In this document: positions 38,401-50,681 of the stretch, in pieces
Layout: each line of letters begins with the position of its first letter
How positions within the stretch are numbered: the stretch's first letter is position 1
NCBI GenBank assembly: GCA_902729315.2
Contig: LR746272.1
Coordinates: 3,816,035-3,880,034 of the forward strand
Direction: 5' to 3'
DNA length: 64,000 nucleotides
DNA from: Spirodela intermedia
Lineage: Eukaryota > Streptophyta > Magnoliopsida > Alismatales > Araceae
Notes under the pieces: generated by a model
Seen by the model: the letters and a program-made list of their open reading frames with translations, nothing else
Told to the model about the DNA's origin: nothing
Databases searched by the model: none
Position numbers and translations under genes: made by a program

Positions 38401-38702
38401 CACCCGCAGTGGATGATTCTATTGGCATTTAATCGGCCGATGATTCCATCATGGAAGCTAATCTGGAGCTTTCTCCGGGTCAAGCGACGCATCGAGTTCT
38501 AGCCACCGTCCGGAGGATCAACCCCGGCGATGGGAGCGTGGCACCGATCATCCGATTCTCGATTTCACCGTAGAACTTTTGTCTAACCAGATATCAGAGT
38601 TCCTCCTCCACTTCCTCCCCCCCCGGGAACCAACCACAAGAACAGGGATCACAATGCGAGAAGCTCTCAGCGTTTCTCGCGGAGGATTGAGGGGGTTTCT
38701 GG

Positions 38703-38909
38703 TCATGGGTAGAGGACAAGGCGCCTGGAGCAGGCGGCGCAGGAATACCTCCGCATGATCTTGACGCAGACGGGGAGACAGCAGAACCCACGGCGGCTCT
38801 CCACGACCGTCGCCACCACCGTCCCTCCGCAGTAGGGGCAGCTACCTGGTGCCTGCTGGTTCCCTAGCACCGTCTCCTGAGCGACACACGCGAAGGCCAG
38901 CAGCACCAT
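38703..38909 (-). CDS. Small plant zinc-ribbon protein with hydrophobic N-terminus
   Basis: 68-residue frame: a hydrophobic start (MVLLAFACVAQE), conserved VLGNQQAPGSCPYCGG, then a basic RRGFCCLPVCVKIMRRYSC segment and CAACSRRLVLYP-stop. Two CxxC pairs (CPYC and CAAC) suggest a single zinc site. This resembles a small plant-specific family of uncharacterised proteins of 70-100 residues with PGxCPYCGG and CxxCxRRL, sometimes mislabelled methionyl-tRNA synthetase. Function unknown; the N-terminus could be a membrane anchor or signal. The start was chosen because the frame upstream consists of low-complexity RERERE from a GA tract. Upstream on the minus strand the CT tract at 39,016-39,043 would sit in the leader. 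The longer frame to 39,197 is not supported. Confidence 0.72.
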   Translation of the reverse strand: MVLLAFACVAQETVLGNQQAPGSCPYCGGTVVATVVESRRGFCCLPVCVKIMRRYSCAACSRRLVLYP

Positions 38910-39012
38910 CGGCCACGGCCTCGGAGAAGAAGGTGACCCACCCTCGTCTTCCTGCTTCTTCTTCTTCGTTTGGCCCTCTGAGAGAACCGACGATGACAAT
39001 CCTGGGGAGAGG

Positions 39013-39015
<3 letters not shown>

Positions 39016-39043
<28 letters not shown>
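39016..39043. repeat. (CT)n tract upstream of the zinc-ribbon gene
   Basis: Fourteen CT units (GA on the coding strand), about 110 bp upstream of the proposed start. GA/CT tracts are common in plant 5' leaders and core promoters. Confidence 0.9.
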
Positions 39044-39046
<3 letters not shown>

Positions 39047-39197
39047 GGAAAGAACAAATAACGGCGATATCACCAACGTGGATATCTTGAGGATTGGCTT
39101 CACCTCCGATATCCAGCAGCGTAGATATCGACAACCCCACGTGGGGCCCGTCGCATTCGCCATTTGCGCTGGGATCATGCTGACGGGTGACTGGCAC

Positions 39198-39516
39198 AGA
39201 GGAAAACGCACTTTTTCGGTGACCACATATGGGGACGAATTAAATATAAGATAAATCGAGTGATTTATAATAAAAGAAATAACAGGCCGACACCTTCTAA
39301 TCCTAAAACGGTATCTTCTTCCGGTTGAAGTGCGCCGTCTCCACAGGACTGCGAAAAAACTTTCCCCATCTGCACATCCGTCCTAGAACAGCATCGCTCC
39401 GCTTCAATATCATGCTAGACGAGTCAATGGTGTGTGAGTCAACTGCCTAGCTCGTCTGATTCTAAGTCAACCCCTCCCTCGTCGGCCCTCATAGCAACAC
39501 CAAGGACACGCTTGTG

Positions 39517-39549
<33 letters not shown>

Positions 39550-40150
39550 AGATCTGAATAGGTTGAGTGAAGCAAAAGCAGCTACGTTGGTCATCGTTCA
39601 AGTAAAGATGGGCCACGAAATTCTCATGAAATCTGGGACGGTATCATACCAACCATTTAATTATCTATAAAAGCCGTTACATAACCCGAAAGGGACGGGA
39701 GAGAGAGAGATACGAGAGACCACCAGACGTTAGGGAGAGGTGAAATCTCAAGGTTTTCCAAGGACTGTTTTCCGGCAGGTTTCTGGTCTGCTCTCCAGAA
39801 AGAGGACACGAGGGGGAAAGGAATGGGGCAGGTGGTGGGCCCATATTCGGTGAAAGAGGCTGGAAGCTGTGTTAGGTGAGAAGAGTGGAAAGAGCAGAGG
39901 CACCTGGTGGATCATGGGGGAGAAGTGGGGAAGAATCAGAGGTGCTGCAGATCGTAGAGAGCCACCTCTTCAAGGCTTTGTTCTCTCTATGGAGCTTCAT
40001 GACCTTGTGCTTCAGTGTCTCCATGTGGGCGATGGAGATCAATTCCTATTGCTGCTCAACTTACTTCGTTCTAGTCATCCTCACTGTATTAGTGCCTAAG
40101 ATTACGAAATCTTCTAGATCAATCGACCGCCACTGAGTATAAAAGACATA
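39198..40150. other. Region without recognised gene; (CT)n at 39,518-39,547
   Basis: Contains a second CT tract and, near 39,840-40,130, two overlapping plus-strand frames (76 and 86 codons). One has a hydrophobic stretch (LFSLWSFMTLCFSVSMW). Neither matches a family I know, and the overlapping frames exclude one another. No splice structure was evident. Confidence 0.4.
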
Positions 40151-40151
40151 A

Positions 40152-40593
40152 TGTTGGAATTAGTCTTAATATGGTAATGATATATATGAATTATGTAATA
40201 TGAAACTATCATTGAATTAATCACACTTAAAGTGATTTATTAGAATTTAAATATTAGGACTAGGACCTCTCTTATAAGTATAAGTATAAATATAAATATG
40301 TGTAGAGATCATGTCTTATTTTAATTTTATGATGGGCTAAATTAAAAAAAGACATCAAGAGGCTAACCACCTCTTATCTATAAATAGGGGGTCATGGTCT
40401 TTAGGTCACACATCGTGAGTCACTCTTAGAGTATCTCACCTCTCTAAAGTAAGTCATTGGATGATTCTTCTGTGCTGATCTAAAAGGTTATCCTCACATT
40501 TGCACCTTCATGAAGTCAAGTATGGTTTTAATTCATTCTCATTATGTTTTATCATTCTCCATCTATCTTAACACTAGATACTTTAGGTTCAAC
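40152..40593 (+). mobile_element. Probable copia-type solo LTR
   Basis: Starts TGTTGGAATTAG and ends GGTTCAACA. Inside are a TATA-like box (CTATAAATAGGGGG near 40,378) followed by CATCGTGAGTCACTC-type leader sequence, the layout of copia LTR promoters. No primer binding site follows and no internal domains flank it. No matching 5-bp target duplication is evident, so the ends or identity may be off. Confidence 0.5.
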
Positions 40594-40599
40594 ATAGAA

Positions 40600-42042
40600 G
40601 ACAATTAGTTGTAATGGGGGCACCTGTGGACAAGATAACTCAGTTCTATTTCGAATTGTTATGCACTTCAATAGTGGGCATACTAATCATACTCTGTTTT
40701 CAAGTTATGATGTGGGGGAAGGTGGAACACTTGCATTCGGTTTCAGCCCTTTGAAGCTTCTTCATCAACTTGTTCTTTTCTTGTTGCTCAACTGCGATCT
40801 AGTTCCTCAACTCTTGGACCTCTCACTCATTTGCAAGGGCGAATAAAACTTCATTTGGGTACTCCCCCATCCCCCCTAGTAGGCTTTTATTGGTCGACTA
40901 AATTGATAAGCAATAGACATTGTGACTCTATCAACTATGTTGGGCTTGTGGTGAGCTAGGTCTTGTTGGAGCCACATTATGTTGGCCTCATTTTCTGATC
41001 TTTGAAGCACAAGACAGCTGATTCTTAGACGGAATGGAGTCAAGTTGTATGAAAACGAAGAGATGAGACAAAACTCTGTTTGCATAAAGAGGCAACCTAA
41101 CTTAGTTCTCAAGGTCTATAATCTTCTTCTCATTATCATGTTCAAGTTTCTCCACTTGTCTCTCTTATTCCTATGTTACTTATGTGATCCTATGTTATTT
41201 ATTCATTGCACATCCAAATTGTCTGCATGGTTTCATTAAATGAGGCAACGTTAACACTTACAACTTTCGTGCCCAAAACATTCATGTTTACTTATGCGAG
41301 TTCTTCTTTTATACTTTAGTACTTCATATTACAATCAAACTATTTACTGAGTAAGAATCAATCAAAAGGCATGAACCTATGGCAGCATGTCAAGATTAAC
41401 ATTTGAATGTGAGACTTGGTATTTATCAATTTGTTTTGCTAAGTATTTATTCCAATATAGGGCCAAATTTCATTCTTATTAAATCAACTTTCCAATAAAC
41501 CATGCATTCAAGCTCTTCATGACTAGACCCCATAACTTGCTATTTGTAATCAACTTTTATGAGTTCTCTCATCCATTAAAAGAAAAGGACTTCCAATGTT
41601 CTACTCAATTTTAAAAATAGTAAGACATGTGAACAATTGTTGAATGAATGTCATCTGTTCTCCTCAAAGAAAAGTCTACCTTCATCTTTATGCCACTAAA
41701 TTTCCTCCCTCTTAAGAATAAAATGAAAACCAATGCAAAAAATAGCGACAATGAGCCGCATGACATTTAATTATTCATTTCAAGAATCTTGAAGAAGGAA
41801 TACATAACACTTGATGAGAAAATTTGACAACTATTTTCATATTCAACTTTCATCAATAACATGATTAAAAAAGAATAAATGATACATGATATGTAAAGTT
41901 AGCAAGTGTTTCTATGTCCAACTATCTATGTCTACAACATTCCCTTTCTAGGAATTGAAAGAAATGAGAACTCTCAACTCTTTATGAAAAAAGAAAAAAA
42001 AATTATATATCTTTATTAATAAAACTAATAAAGATGATTTTT
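40600..42042. other. AT-rich region; includes a 210-bp repeat shared with 49.2-49.4 kb
   Basis: 41,735-41,945 (TTCATTTCAAGAATCTTGAAGAAG, ATCAATAACATGAT) is clearly related to 49,205-49,405. This is notable because the two copies lie on the outer sides of the two LTRs of the gypsy element between them. Nothing else was recognised. Confidence 0.6.
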
Positions 42043-42576
42043 TGTAACACCCCAACCCAAGTGTATGCATAAGATGTTCCCTATTTCCAATTATCCTTTA
42101 TGTTCACTTATATGGATATGTTAACTAAGGGAGAGAAGAGGTTCATCACCTTCCACTACTAGTTTAGCACCTTTATATATGCTATGGGGGTATGTCTTAA
42201 TTGTTATACCTTGTGGTTGATTGTTGCCCTTGCCATGTAGCCATTGAACATTGTCTCAAACATCTCGCCACTTGTTATAGTTGCTTTGTATGTTGCATCA
42301 TCTATTTTGGGCCACTAATGCACCTATGTCTACACTGGGAGAGGCTGTGCACTTGCTCCCACACCCATATTGTTTAGTCTCATGCCTAGACAAGTGCTTG
42401 GGTTCTCATATTGCCAACTATGCATGTTGTCCTACCTCCTCTCTACATTTTATGCCACCAACATATACCATGTTGCCCATGCCCATTGCCTCTTCTATGT
42501 GTGCAATGCCATTTGTGCGCATCTTGCCATGTCCATGCAGAGCACCTGCATATGATCTTGCTTTGCCCTTATGACA
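42043..42576 (-). repeat. 3' LTR of the minus-strand gypsy element
   Basis: Plus-strand ends are TGTAACACCCC and CTTATGACA, bordered on the right by the complement of a polypurine tract. Similar over most of its length to 48,679-49,190, with clear divergence (for example TGTAACACCCCAACCCAAG versus TGTTACACCTCAATCTAAG). Confidence 0.8.
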
Positions 42577-42899
42577 TTCTCCCCCTTAGAGAGCAAAACA
42601 TCCTCATTAAAAGGGAAGTGAGGTGATGTTTCAATTGAACCTTGAACTAACATATATTTTTCTTTTAGGTGTTAGCTTGCCTCTTCTTGAGATTCTCCTT
42701 CCCATTGGATTAGGAACTCCATCCAATAATGGAGGTTATTGTGACCTCCCCCATCAATGACTAAATGATTGAGTATCTTGAAAGCTTTTTTAGAAAACAT
42801 AGTGATGGTTTTAGGTGACAACCTCTTGGGCAGATCTTGTTGTAGATTAGTTGTCCACCTTATGTTTCTTGAATGATATGTGAAAAACAAGATGAATAG

Positions 42900-45076
42900 G
42901 TAGGGGTGATAGTAATTTTAGCCTATATGTCACCACTTTTATGTGCTCCAATATAGTAAAGAGGCCCCCGTATCTTGGGAGAAAGTTTTTGATCTTCTAT
43001 GTATCTCTTACACACCTACAAATTTTTTAGAGCATCTATAGTAATACTCGATAGCCCACTTGGAATTCAACTTCTTGGTGGTGTTGATCCACCTACTTCT
43101 TCATTCAATCAATAGCTTTTACAAGTTATTCTTTGCCTCCTTCAACATCTCTATGTACATGTCAATCTTAATTCTATATGACAACAATCAAAGTTGTCAA
43201 ACAACTATAGAAGAATTATAATTTGTACCTTATTATGAGTTTGATAGAAAATAACTAGGTGGTGTTATTTCATTGCAAGTTATATGTTAATTATATTGTG
43301 TCAAGCAGCTTCACTTAATTATCTTGAAATATTATTACATAATGTTTGTGACATTGATCTAATAATGTGTTAAGACACTTGATCTAATTTTTTGTATTTA
43401 GGTGATAAGTTTTGGAGAAATGGAGTCATGTGTCGAGTTTGACTTCTACACTCACTTTGTGAAGTGTGTCAAAATTGAAAATGACAATGTAAGATAAATC
43501 TGAATTCTTGATGATATGTTTAAAGATATATTGTCTGTATCCTCCATCATATGGTGATGATTTGTTGGTACAAAGATTTTGTATTTGGACAGTAAGATGA
43601 AATTATTTAATCTATTCTTATAGATGCACATGATAAAATCTAAGATAATAGTGTTTTATTATACCTTTGAAATTGATAGTAGTTGTAGGAGGCTTACTTG
43701 TCTACAAAGCTTTGCTTTCTCTTATTGATAAATAAGTCATGATTCTACATGTGCTCGTATATTTTTCTTCCATTCTTACAAAAGGTAATCTTGACTAAGT
43801 AACACTATTGTCTGCTGATGGCTAATCATGGTCCATCATGTACTTTTGTGATTGGTGTTTGTCAAAAATTCTTAATAGTCGAAGGTATATTTGACATCTT
43901 CTCATGTATATAAAATATCATTGTCTACTTGATAGATTATGTTGTGTCTTCTTAGATCTAGTTCAAGAGTTTATGTGCATAAATACCATTCATACATGTT
44001 GTTCAAACTTGTTGAAAGAAACTTGATGTGATACTCATTCCTTCTCAACACATTCAGGCTAATCATAATGTCATCTATTTAATGTATTCATGACATTGTT
44101 TTACACTCTGAATTTATGTTGTACTATAAAATCATACTCTAGTAAGAGTTATTGTCATATGGTTTGCTTTGTTGTTAAAACGAGTTTTGTATTAAAATAA
44201 ATAGTCTCAAAGGTGACATAGTCTTGAATATTATTGGTTGATAATGATGCCAACATTATTACTACTAGTGTCTTTGTGCATGATGAATGACTTGGTGAAG
44301 TTTGAAGTTGGAAAATTGACTCAATCATAATAACTTCAACATCAAAAATGTTATAACATGTTGTTTCATTTTTCTCTATTATTCATCTTCATTTACAAGG
44401 TTAGTAAGGGGTGCAACCACCCTTAAAAAGATTTTTATAAATTAGATATAATAATTAGTAAGGCTATAAATGATTTAGAATTTTGACATGTGTCATAGTC
44501 AATCATTGAGTCATTTACTTCACCCTAGAGTCATCCATCTTAACTCTTCTTTTAATAATTAAATGTTTACTACATTAAATTTAGATATAGATCTTGCTTA
44601 TAGAATAAGTGCAATATTACATGTTGTAGTTATAGATGCTCTAGATGCTTAATATGTGTAGAATTACATGCTACTGAATAAGTGAAGAATAAGGAGTTGT
44701 TCTAGATGCTCTTGCATGTTGCTACAAAGATATCAAAATACAAGTGAAATATTATATTAATTAAATTAAAAGGAGTAGTTAGGGTATGGATTAACTTGAA
44801 GGGCATCATTGTGAACTCAAATGATTCATATTTGTCACACAATTATCTTTGGTTCATCACCTTCTTTGATTTGGACATATCCACTATTTAAGTCAAATTT
44901 TGAGAAGATTCTAATGATTTTCAATCGATTAAAGTAATGATGAATGCTTTACACCATATACTAGTTGCATACAGTCAATTTGTTAGAACAAGATGAGGGT
45001 ACCAAATGATGATTTAGATGTTTATAAGTGTTTGTCTTCAAGTAATTTTTCAATCTACTTCTGAACTCTAACCAAG
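42900..45076. other. Decayed interior of gypsy element, AT-rich
   Basis: Apart from the integrase tail at 42,900-43,000 (minus), no coding domain is recognisable. RT and RNase H should be here but are not seen, so they are deleted or decayed beyond reading by eye. Confidence 0.5.
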
Positions 45077-46764
45077 TGATATGGTGGTGGGTTGACTTAG
45101 TTGTTGTATAATAAATCACATAAATTAAATTTTTATAAAAATAAAAAATATTAATTTTTAGATTTTAAAGAATATTTTAGAATAAATAAATTAACTATAA
45201 TTTCATAAAAAGTTTCAAAAACAGTAAAGAATTTTAAGGTAGATCATAGGGATGAAAATAATATTAGATAATATTTCAATTTTTTTAAAGAATATAATTG
45301 TTTATAATTTTTAGACTAAATGATGAATATAAAATCTATTTAAAAATTCACAAAAAAAAATAAGGATGTAGACATCAGAATGATGTCAGCACCTGATAAA
45401 TGTGAATTGAATCAAAATAGAGTTTTATTTGACAATTTTTATGTAAGCATTTATAGACAATTTAATGAATCAAATTAAGTTATATAAAAGTCAAAAGAAT
45501 TGTAATTTAATGGAGAAAAGTTTTAAAACTTAAAATCACACAAAGTATTACTAAATTAAATAAAAATTATATTTAAAGTAGGAAAAGTAGAGTTCTGACT
45601 TCGTGATAGTAATCACTAAAATTCTGTATGTTCGGAAAAATTATCATACAATGTCTATAGTCTCGAAAGCTCTCTTTGGACACAAATGACATAGATAATC
45701 TCTATATTTTCTTGTGAAGGTTAGAAATTATTGAAATAGGTTGTCGAATCATTTTTTATGTTGTCACCCGACGAAGTGAAAAAATAGCAACTTTGCAGCT
45801 CTTTAGTAGTTGTCATCTAACTGATATGAGTTGGATGAGAGGTGAGACACATCTTAAGAAGCTCATCCTCAAGTCCATGTAGTAAGAGGAGACTGTTCAT
45901 GTTATCCAATATGCTATCAGGAGGTGACAACTTGTCTTCTGAATATTATCCTTTTCTCAATGAGAATTTATTCATCGATCAATCGGAAATGATTTACTCA
46001 ATAAATTCATAATTATTTTATCTATAATCATTTAGAAATTTTAGAATGATGCTTTGTGAATCGTATTGATATGATTTTTGTTGATGATTTAATGATTTTA
46101 GTCGCTTAATCATTCACTAGAAATCTGTAGAAAAATCATGATTTAGTCATATAAAAATATGAGTTTTGACTCTAGTAAGATTCGAACCCTTATTAGTTGG
46201 CCATCTATATAAGAGAAAGTGAAATAAGTACGTGAATATCTTTATAAAACAACATCATAAAGGTATCTCTTTCTAACAAATAAAGGGTATTTTAAATATT
46301 AAAATAATTAAATCTTCTGGGAAAGTTGTGATTGCCTATTTAATCTCACATTAGTTATATGCCAAATTTTATGTGAATATATAGTAACACAAACTTTGGT
46401 AATCAATTTGTTCTTTTCTCATGTCTATACGGCTACTCTTTGTCCCATGCTACTCTTTGTCCCATGCTCGGCTGGCCACTAGTGATGTTGAAGGAGAGTG
46501 ACGCACATGTGTTTCCTACCGGTCCATCCTTAGCCACTCAAGCCCCTACTTGCGGCTCCACCTCATTATGTTTCCAACCTACTTGTAGGCCCGACTAATC
46601 GATGGATTCCCCCCTTTATTTATATTTATATTTTATTTTTCTTTATTTATCTCAAAAATAGGATTATAAAAATTATATAAAATCACATAATTAATAAAAA
46701 AAATCACATTAACTAACTAAAAATTACTTTTTATCATTTAACACAAATATAAGTTTATTTATCA
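45077..46764 (-). mobile_element. LTR of the 28.7-kb family, inverse orientation, nested in gypsy DNA
   Basis: On the minus strand this reads like the solo LTR at 28,655-30,380. The left plus-strand end (TGATATGG...TTAGTTGTTG then ATAAATCACATAAATT) matches the complement of that LTR's end. A GC-rich patch occurs at the corresponding distance (46,440-46,620), and the length is nearly the same (about 1.69 versus 1.73 kb). No clean target duplication was found and divergence is high. A 17-bp direct repeat (CTACTCTTTGTCCCATG) is at 46,433-46,466. A third, partial copy lies at about 50,020-50,271. Confidence 0.6.
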
Positions 46765-47754
46765 TGAGTTAAGGCATAAAATATATTATTAATTAATTAT
46801 TAACTCATGACAAGGAAGACTTATCAAGTGTCAGCTTGTAAGACATTAAAATTGAAAAGTTTATGCTTAGTACAGGGTCAATCATATGATTTACCTCTCA
46901 TTCTTAAGAGATAGTTGATTTAGTAGTCATTTCATATATTTTGTCAAAAGTTGTTTGATGCTCATTGACACCTCCCCAGCTCGTCTCTTACTTTATTGCA
47001 TGCAATACAATAAAAATGTCTTCTTTTTATATTTTAGCCTATGTTACACCTTTAGCATCAAGATTATATCGTCCTCTAAATGTATCGTCACTTGGTTCAT
47101 GATTGGCACCTCGTGGGCCAAAATAAAATAAGTCTAACTCCTTCAATATTTATACTTTATGAGGGTAAACTTTAGTTCATATAGAGGTAAATTTATTCCT
47201 AATATTATCTCAAAGTTGATAAGAGATATCATCATAAAGTCTAAGTGACCCTTCCATCTTCATACCTCTATAAGATACTACCCTCATTATTAGTATTAGT
47301 GGTTTAAATGTAGCATCTAATGCTTTGAATTTGATAGTTGTCTATATTAATATGAGCTCTAGTTAATGTTTCTTGGATGTCATGAAACTACTTGTAGCCT
47401 TGTTGTCCACCATGATCATCACTAGGACTCCACTGATTTATGGCTTAATAAAGATTAATTTCTTTCCTTACTTTAATGTAGGTGGAGACTATTCAATAGT
47501 TGAAAGAAGCTTATCTCCATATTTTGCTTTTCTCTACTCATTATCTCTTGAGCAATTTATTATTGTTCTACCACTAAATTAAATAAAAGTTATTTATTAC
47601 TTGACCTACTATGATAGTCTCTTCATTAAAGTGGACCCTTGTAGGTGAAACATCTCATCTGAGGTGTCACCTTTTGAGGTCAAGGTGATGCAAAGAGCGT
47701 TATGGTGTAATTCATACTATATATTGTACCATCTCTCTCAAGTTATGATCTCAT

Positions 47755-47950
47755 ATGACCAATGCCTTATTCTTGTTGTTCTTATTCAAGATGAGTACTA
47801 AATCTATTAGGTGTCATGATTGATGATAGTTTGTCAGTGACTTAACTACAATATGACCAATGTCTTATTCTTGTTGTTCTTATTCAAGATGAGTACTAAA
47901 TCTATTAGGTGTCGTGATTGATGATAATTTGTCAGTGACTTAACTACAAT
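47755..47950. repeat. 98-bp tandem duplication
   Basis: Two adjacent 98-bp units (47,755-47,852 and 47,853-47,950), each starting ATGACCAATG and ending ACTTAACTACAAT, with only about three mismatches. They lie in the gag region of the minus-strand gypsy element. 98 is not a multiple of three, so the duplication shifts frame and must postdate loss of function. Confidence 0.95.
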
Positions 47951-48678
47951 ATAGGCTAATTTTAGGTCTTAGGGACCTTTCTTCTATACCTCGTCATGCA
48001 TCTTAAAGCTTCTAACATAATTTTCAATTAACTAGTATACTTGAACACCAACATTTCCTCTAGGGTTATGCTTTTTCAATTTACTAATTTAAAGTAGTGC
48101 TTGAACTCAATTGTAAAGTTTTTCAAAGTTCTAGTCAAATCTCCTCCTCTCAATCATCACCAAATCTTTGCATTCCTTATGAAGAATATACTAGCCACTC
48201 TCAATTGTTCTTTGACACCCATTTCATGATCTTATATATACTTTTCAAGGTTTTAGATGAAGCTATCAATTTTTTATGCATCACCAGTCCTTGCAAAAAG
48301 TTTAAGATCAAGTACTTAGGGGGCTTCCTTCTCCTAGACTTTATGATGCCTTCTCTATAGTTAACATAATTCTTCTATAAGGTCTTAGACATCATTTCTT
48401 ATATTCTAACAATCTCGACTTTTCCTAACTAATGTTGTTGTTTGTATGGTTTTGTATTTTTTCTAATTTGACGAAGATCAGTCAAAAGCATTCCTCAAGT
48501 TGATTTTGTAGCTCTAATATCTCTATCTAGTATTGTTAAGCTTTTTCTAATATCTAGGCATCCAACTCTTCCAAGTAATGCACCAATTCTTCTACTTGAG
48601 TTATAGATTATCATAGGTCATATTCTATTCTTATAATCTAGAGTTCCTATCCCTTCTCCCACATTGCTTTGATGTTAT

Positions 48679-49190
48679 TGTTACACCTCAATCTAAGTGT
48701 AAGCATTAAGACATTCCCTATGTTCAACTAGCCTATTGTGCTTATATGAATTAGACAACCAAGAGAGATAATTTGAAAAGCTTCATCATCTTCTACTTCT
48801 AGTTTGGCCCCTCTAAATATATTAAGATATGCCTCTCCTAGTTGTAACCCATAATAAACCATTTCCTTATTAAGTAGTTGTTGGACACCATCTGGAACAT
48901 ATAATCCTACCATTTTCTCTTGTTATAGTTGTTTTTTTTTTATGTTGTATTATCTATTGGGATGTCATTGCTCATAAACTTGTATTCCTATCATTACATG
49001 GAGTAGCTTTGCATTTACTATTGTGTGTACTATCAATCATAAATTTGAGTTCTCACCTTTGGGTGAAATCATTAGTGTCTCCTTTGTGTCTTATCATCTA
49101 CACATGTTGTGCCACTTGCATGTGCTATGACACCTATGTGCATCATGCTGCCCACAAATGTCATGCCATGCACATATGCTCCCTCTTTCA
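48679..49190 (-). repeat. 5' LTR of the minus-strand gypsy element
   Basis: Bordered on its left (internal side) by the complement of the primer binding site. The right border is approximate, because the expected TGACA terminus is degraded. Contains CA-rich tracts (GCATGTGCTATGACACC) that match the other LTR. Confidence 0.75.
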
Positions 49191-50271
49191 CTTGCATTAC
49201 CTCAATCAAATGGAAATCAACATAAAAAATAACAACAACGAGTATCAAAATATTTAATTTTTCATTTCAAGAATGCTGATGAAGAAATATATGATACCTA
49301 ATGAGCAAATTTGACAAGTATGTCCATATTCAACTTCCATCAATAACATGATATAAAAAATGACACAATATGCAAAGTTAGTGAGTTTTTCCATGTTCAA
49401 CTTTCTTAGTCACTCATGTTTGCAAATAAGAGCTTCCATCTATCTATTTATTTGATATGTTATGATGAGAAAATTGGATGCAGCACTACTATCACAACAA
49501 AGGGGAGGAATTTGTATTTATTTTGAAATGTAATTTTATAGTGATTGGAGAATAATACATCCCCACCCTTATCCTCCTCATTACTTTTTACTAAAAATCA
49601 GATCATTAACCATTATGTCAACATCTTCCAATATGTTGTAGAACAACGTTGGAAGTTTTAGTTTCCTCAATGTGAGCTTAGATCTAATCCTAATGTTCCC
49701 CTTTGGACTCTTGCATGACTAGTAGTTATGAGATGAGTAGAGAAGACCAAATCTCCTCTTCTAAAATAATATAGGAGGATTTATGGTTTAAAGTTTAAGG
49801 AAAATTGTCACAAATATAGTTGTCAATCTCTATAATAACTTATTATATGAATCTAAAATTATTTCAAAAAACTTGACATAATTACATTTAGAAGTGTGTT
49901 GCATAATTATAACACTATTCTAGATATTCTTATTTTTTTAATACTTAATAAATATACATTTTCATCACTAAGTGAACATTCTACTAAATAATAATTGATA
50001 GATATGTTTCAAGGCCCACAACAAGGATAGGTCTGTGACGTGACTTAGTCGTGTATAGTAAATCACGTAAATTTAAAATTTATAAAATTAGAAATTATCA
50101 ATTCTTAGGTATTTAGAAGTATTTTTGAACAAATCTATCAATTATAATTTAATAAAAGTTTTCAAAATAGTGAAAAAAATTCAAGTCAATCACATGAATG
50201 TAATATAATATCAGGTAATGTTTTAGAATTTTCTCAAAGAATATATATTTTTATGAATTTTTTATTAATTT

Positions 50272-50495
50272 TTACATGCAATAGTTCTTAGAATTTTTTT
50301 TAAGCTTTCAGCCCCTTATGCCTTGCTTAAACTTTCATGTAACACCGGTAATTGTACACCACTAGTTAAAATATCATCGTTATAAGTGGACCACAATAGG
50401 GTAGGTGCAGAACTGGGAAACACACATCCAAGGGATCTAGTTGTGTATTTCTCTCTTTTACCCTTCTTCACCTATCCTTCATCCCTGATCACACA
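50272..50495 (+). repeat. 224-bp inverted repeat, arm 1
   Basis: From TTACATGCAATAG to CCCTGATCACAC. The complement lies at 59,514-59,736. The central ~180 bp compared by eye line by line are identical; the only differences seen are near the AT-rich end. Arm 1 directly follows a truncated LTR-like piece (50,020-50,271) and directly precedes the low-copy block at 50,500. Confidence 0.96.
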
Positions 50496-50639
50496 AGATA
50501 TCACGCGAGCCTTAGCTCCGAACTATTTCTGACGGAGACAGCTTCTAGTTGAGGAGGCGGTCGAAGGAAGGGAAAGAGACGATGAGTAGCTGGACGGGGA
50601 TAACAGCAGGGAGAGAGAGAGCGAGAGCGAGAGCGAGCG

Positions 50640-50681
<42 letters not shown>

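Larger units (their letters stand above)
42043..49190 (-). mobile_element. Ty3/gypsy retrotransposon, minus strand, heavily decayed
   Basis: Reading on the minus strand, the 5' LTR begins near 49,190 and ends at 48,679 (GGTGTAACA). It is followed at once by a tRNA-iMet-type primer binding site (ACATCAAAGCAATG, 48,675-48,662). Protease is at about 47,375-47,415 (IMVDNKATSSFM), with a trace of INFEIILGINLPLYELKF near 47,170-47,220. The integrase end and chromodomain-like tail lie at 43,000-42,672 (ILEHIKVVTYRL, FKILNHLVIDGGG, LIQWEGESQEEAS). A polypurine tract (AAGGGGGAGAA) is followed by the 3' LTR, 42,576-42,043. The middle of pol is not recognisable and is interrupted by another LTR. Many stops. 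Confidence 0.82.

Noticed and set aside
38910-39197. N-terminal extension of the zinc-ribbon frame
   Set aside because: Includes the RERERE repeat translation and lysine/glutamate-rich linker; the family is short, and the internal methionine gives the expected length.
42281-42626. Three plus-strand frames rich in Cys/His (MLCMLHHLF, PTMHVVLPP)
   Set aside because: They fall in the LTR of a minus-strand gypsy element and are translations of CA-rich LTR sequence in three frames.
46160-46205. tRNA-like GGTTCGAAT-type box on the minus strand
   Set aside because: Only the T-arm-like string is present; no acceptor stem or anticodon arm could be placed around it.
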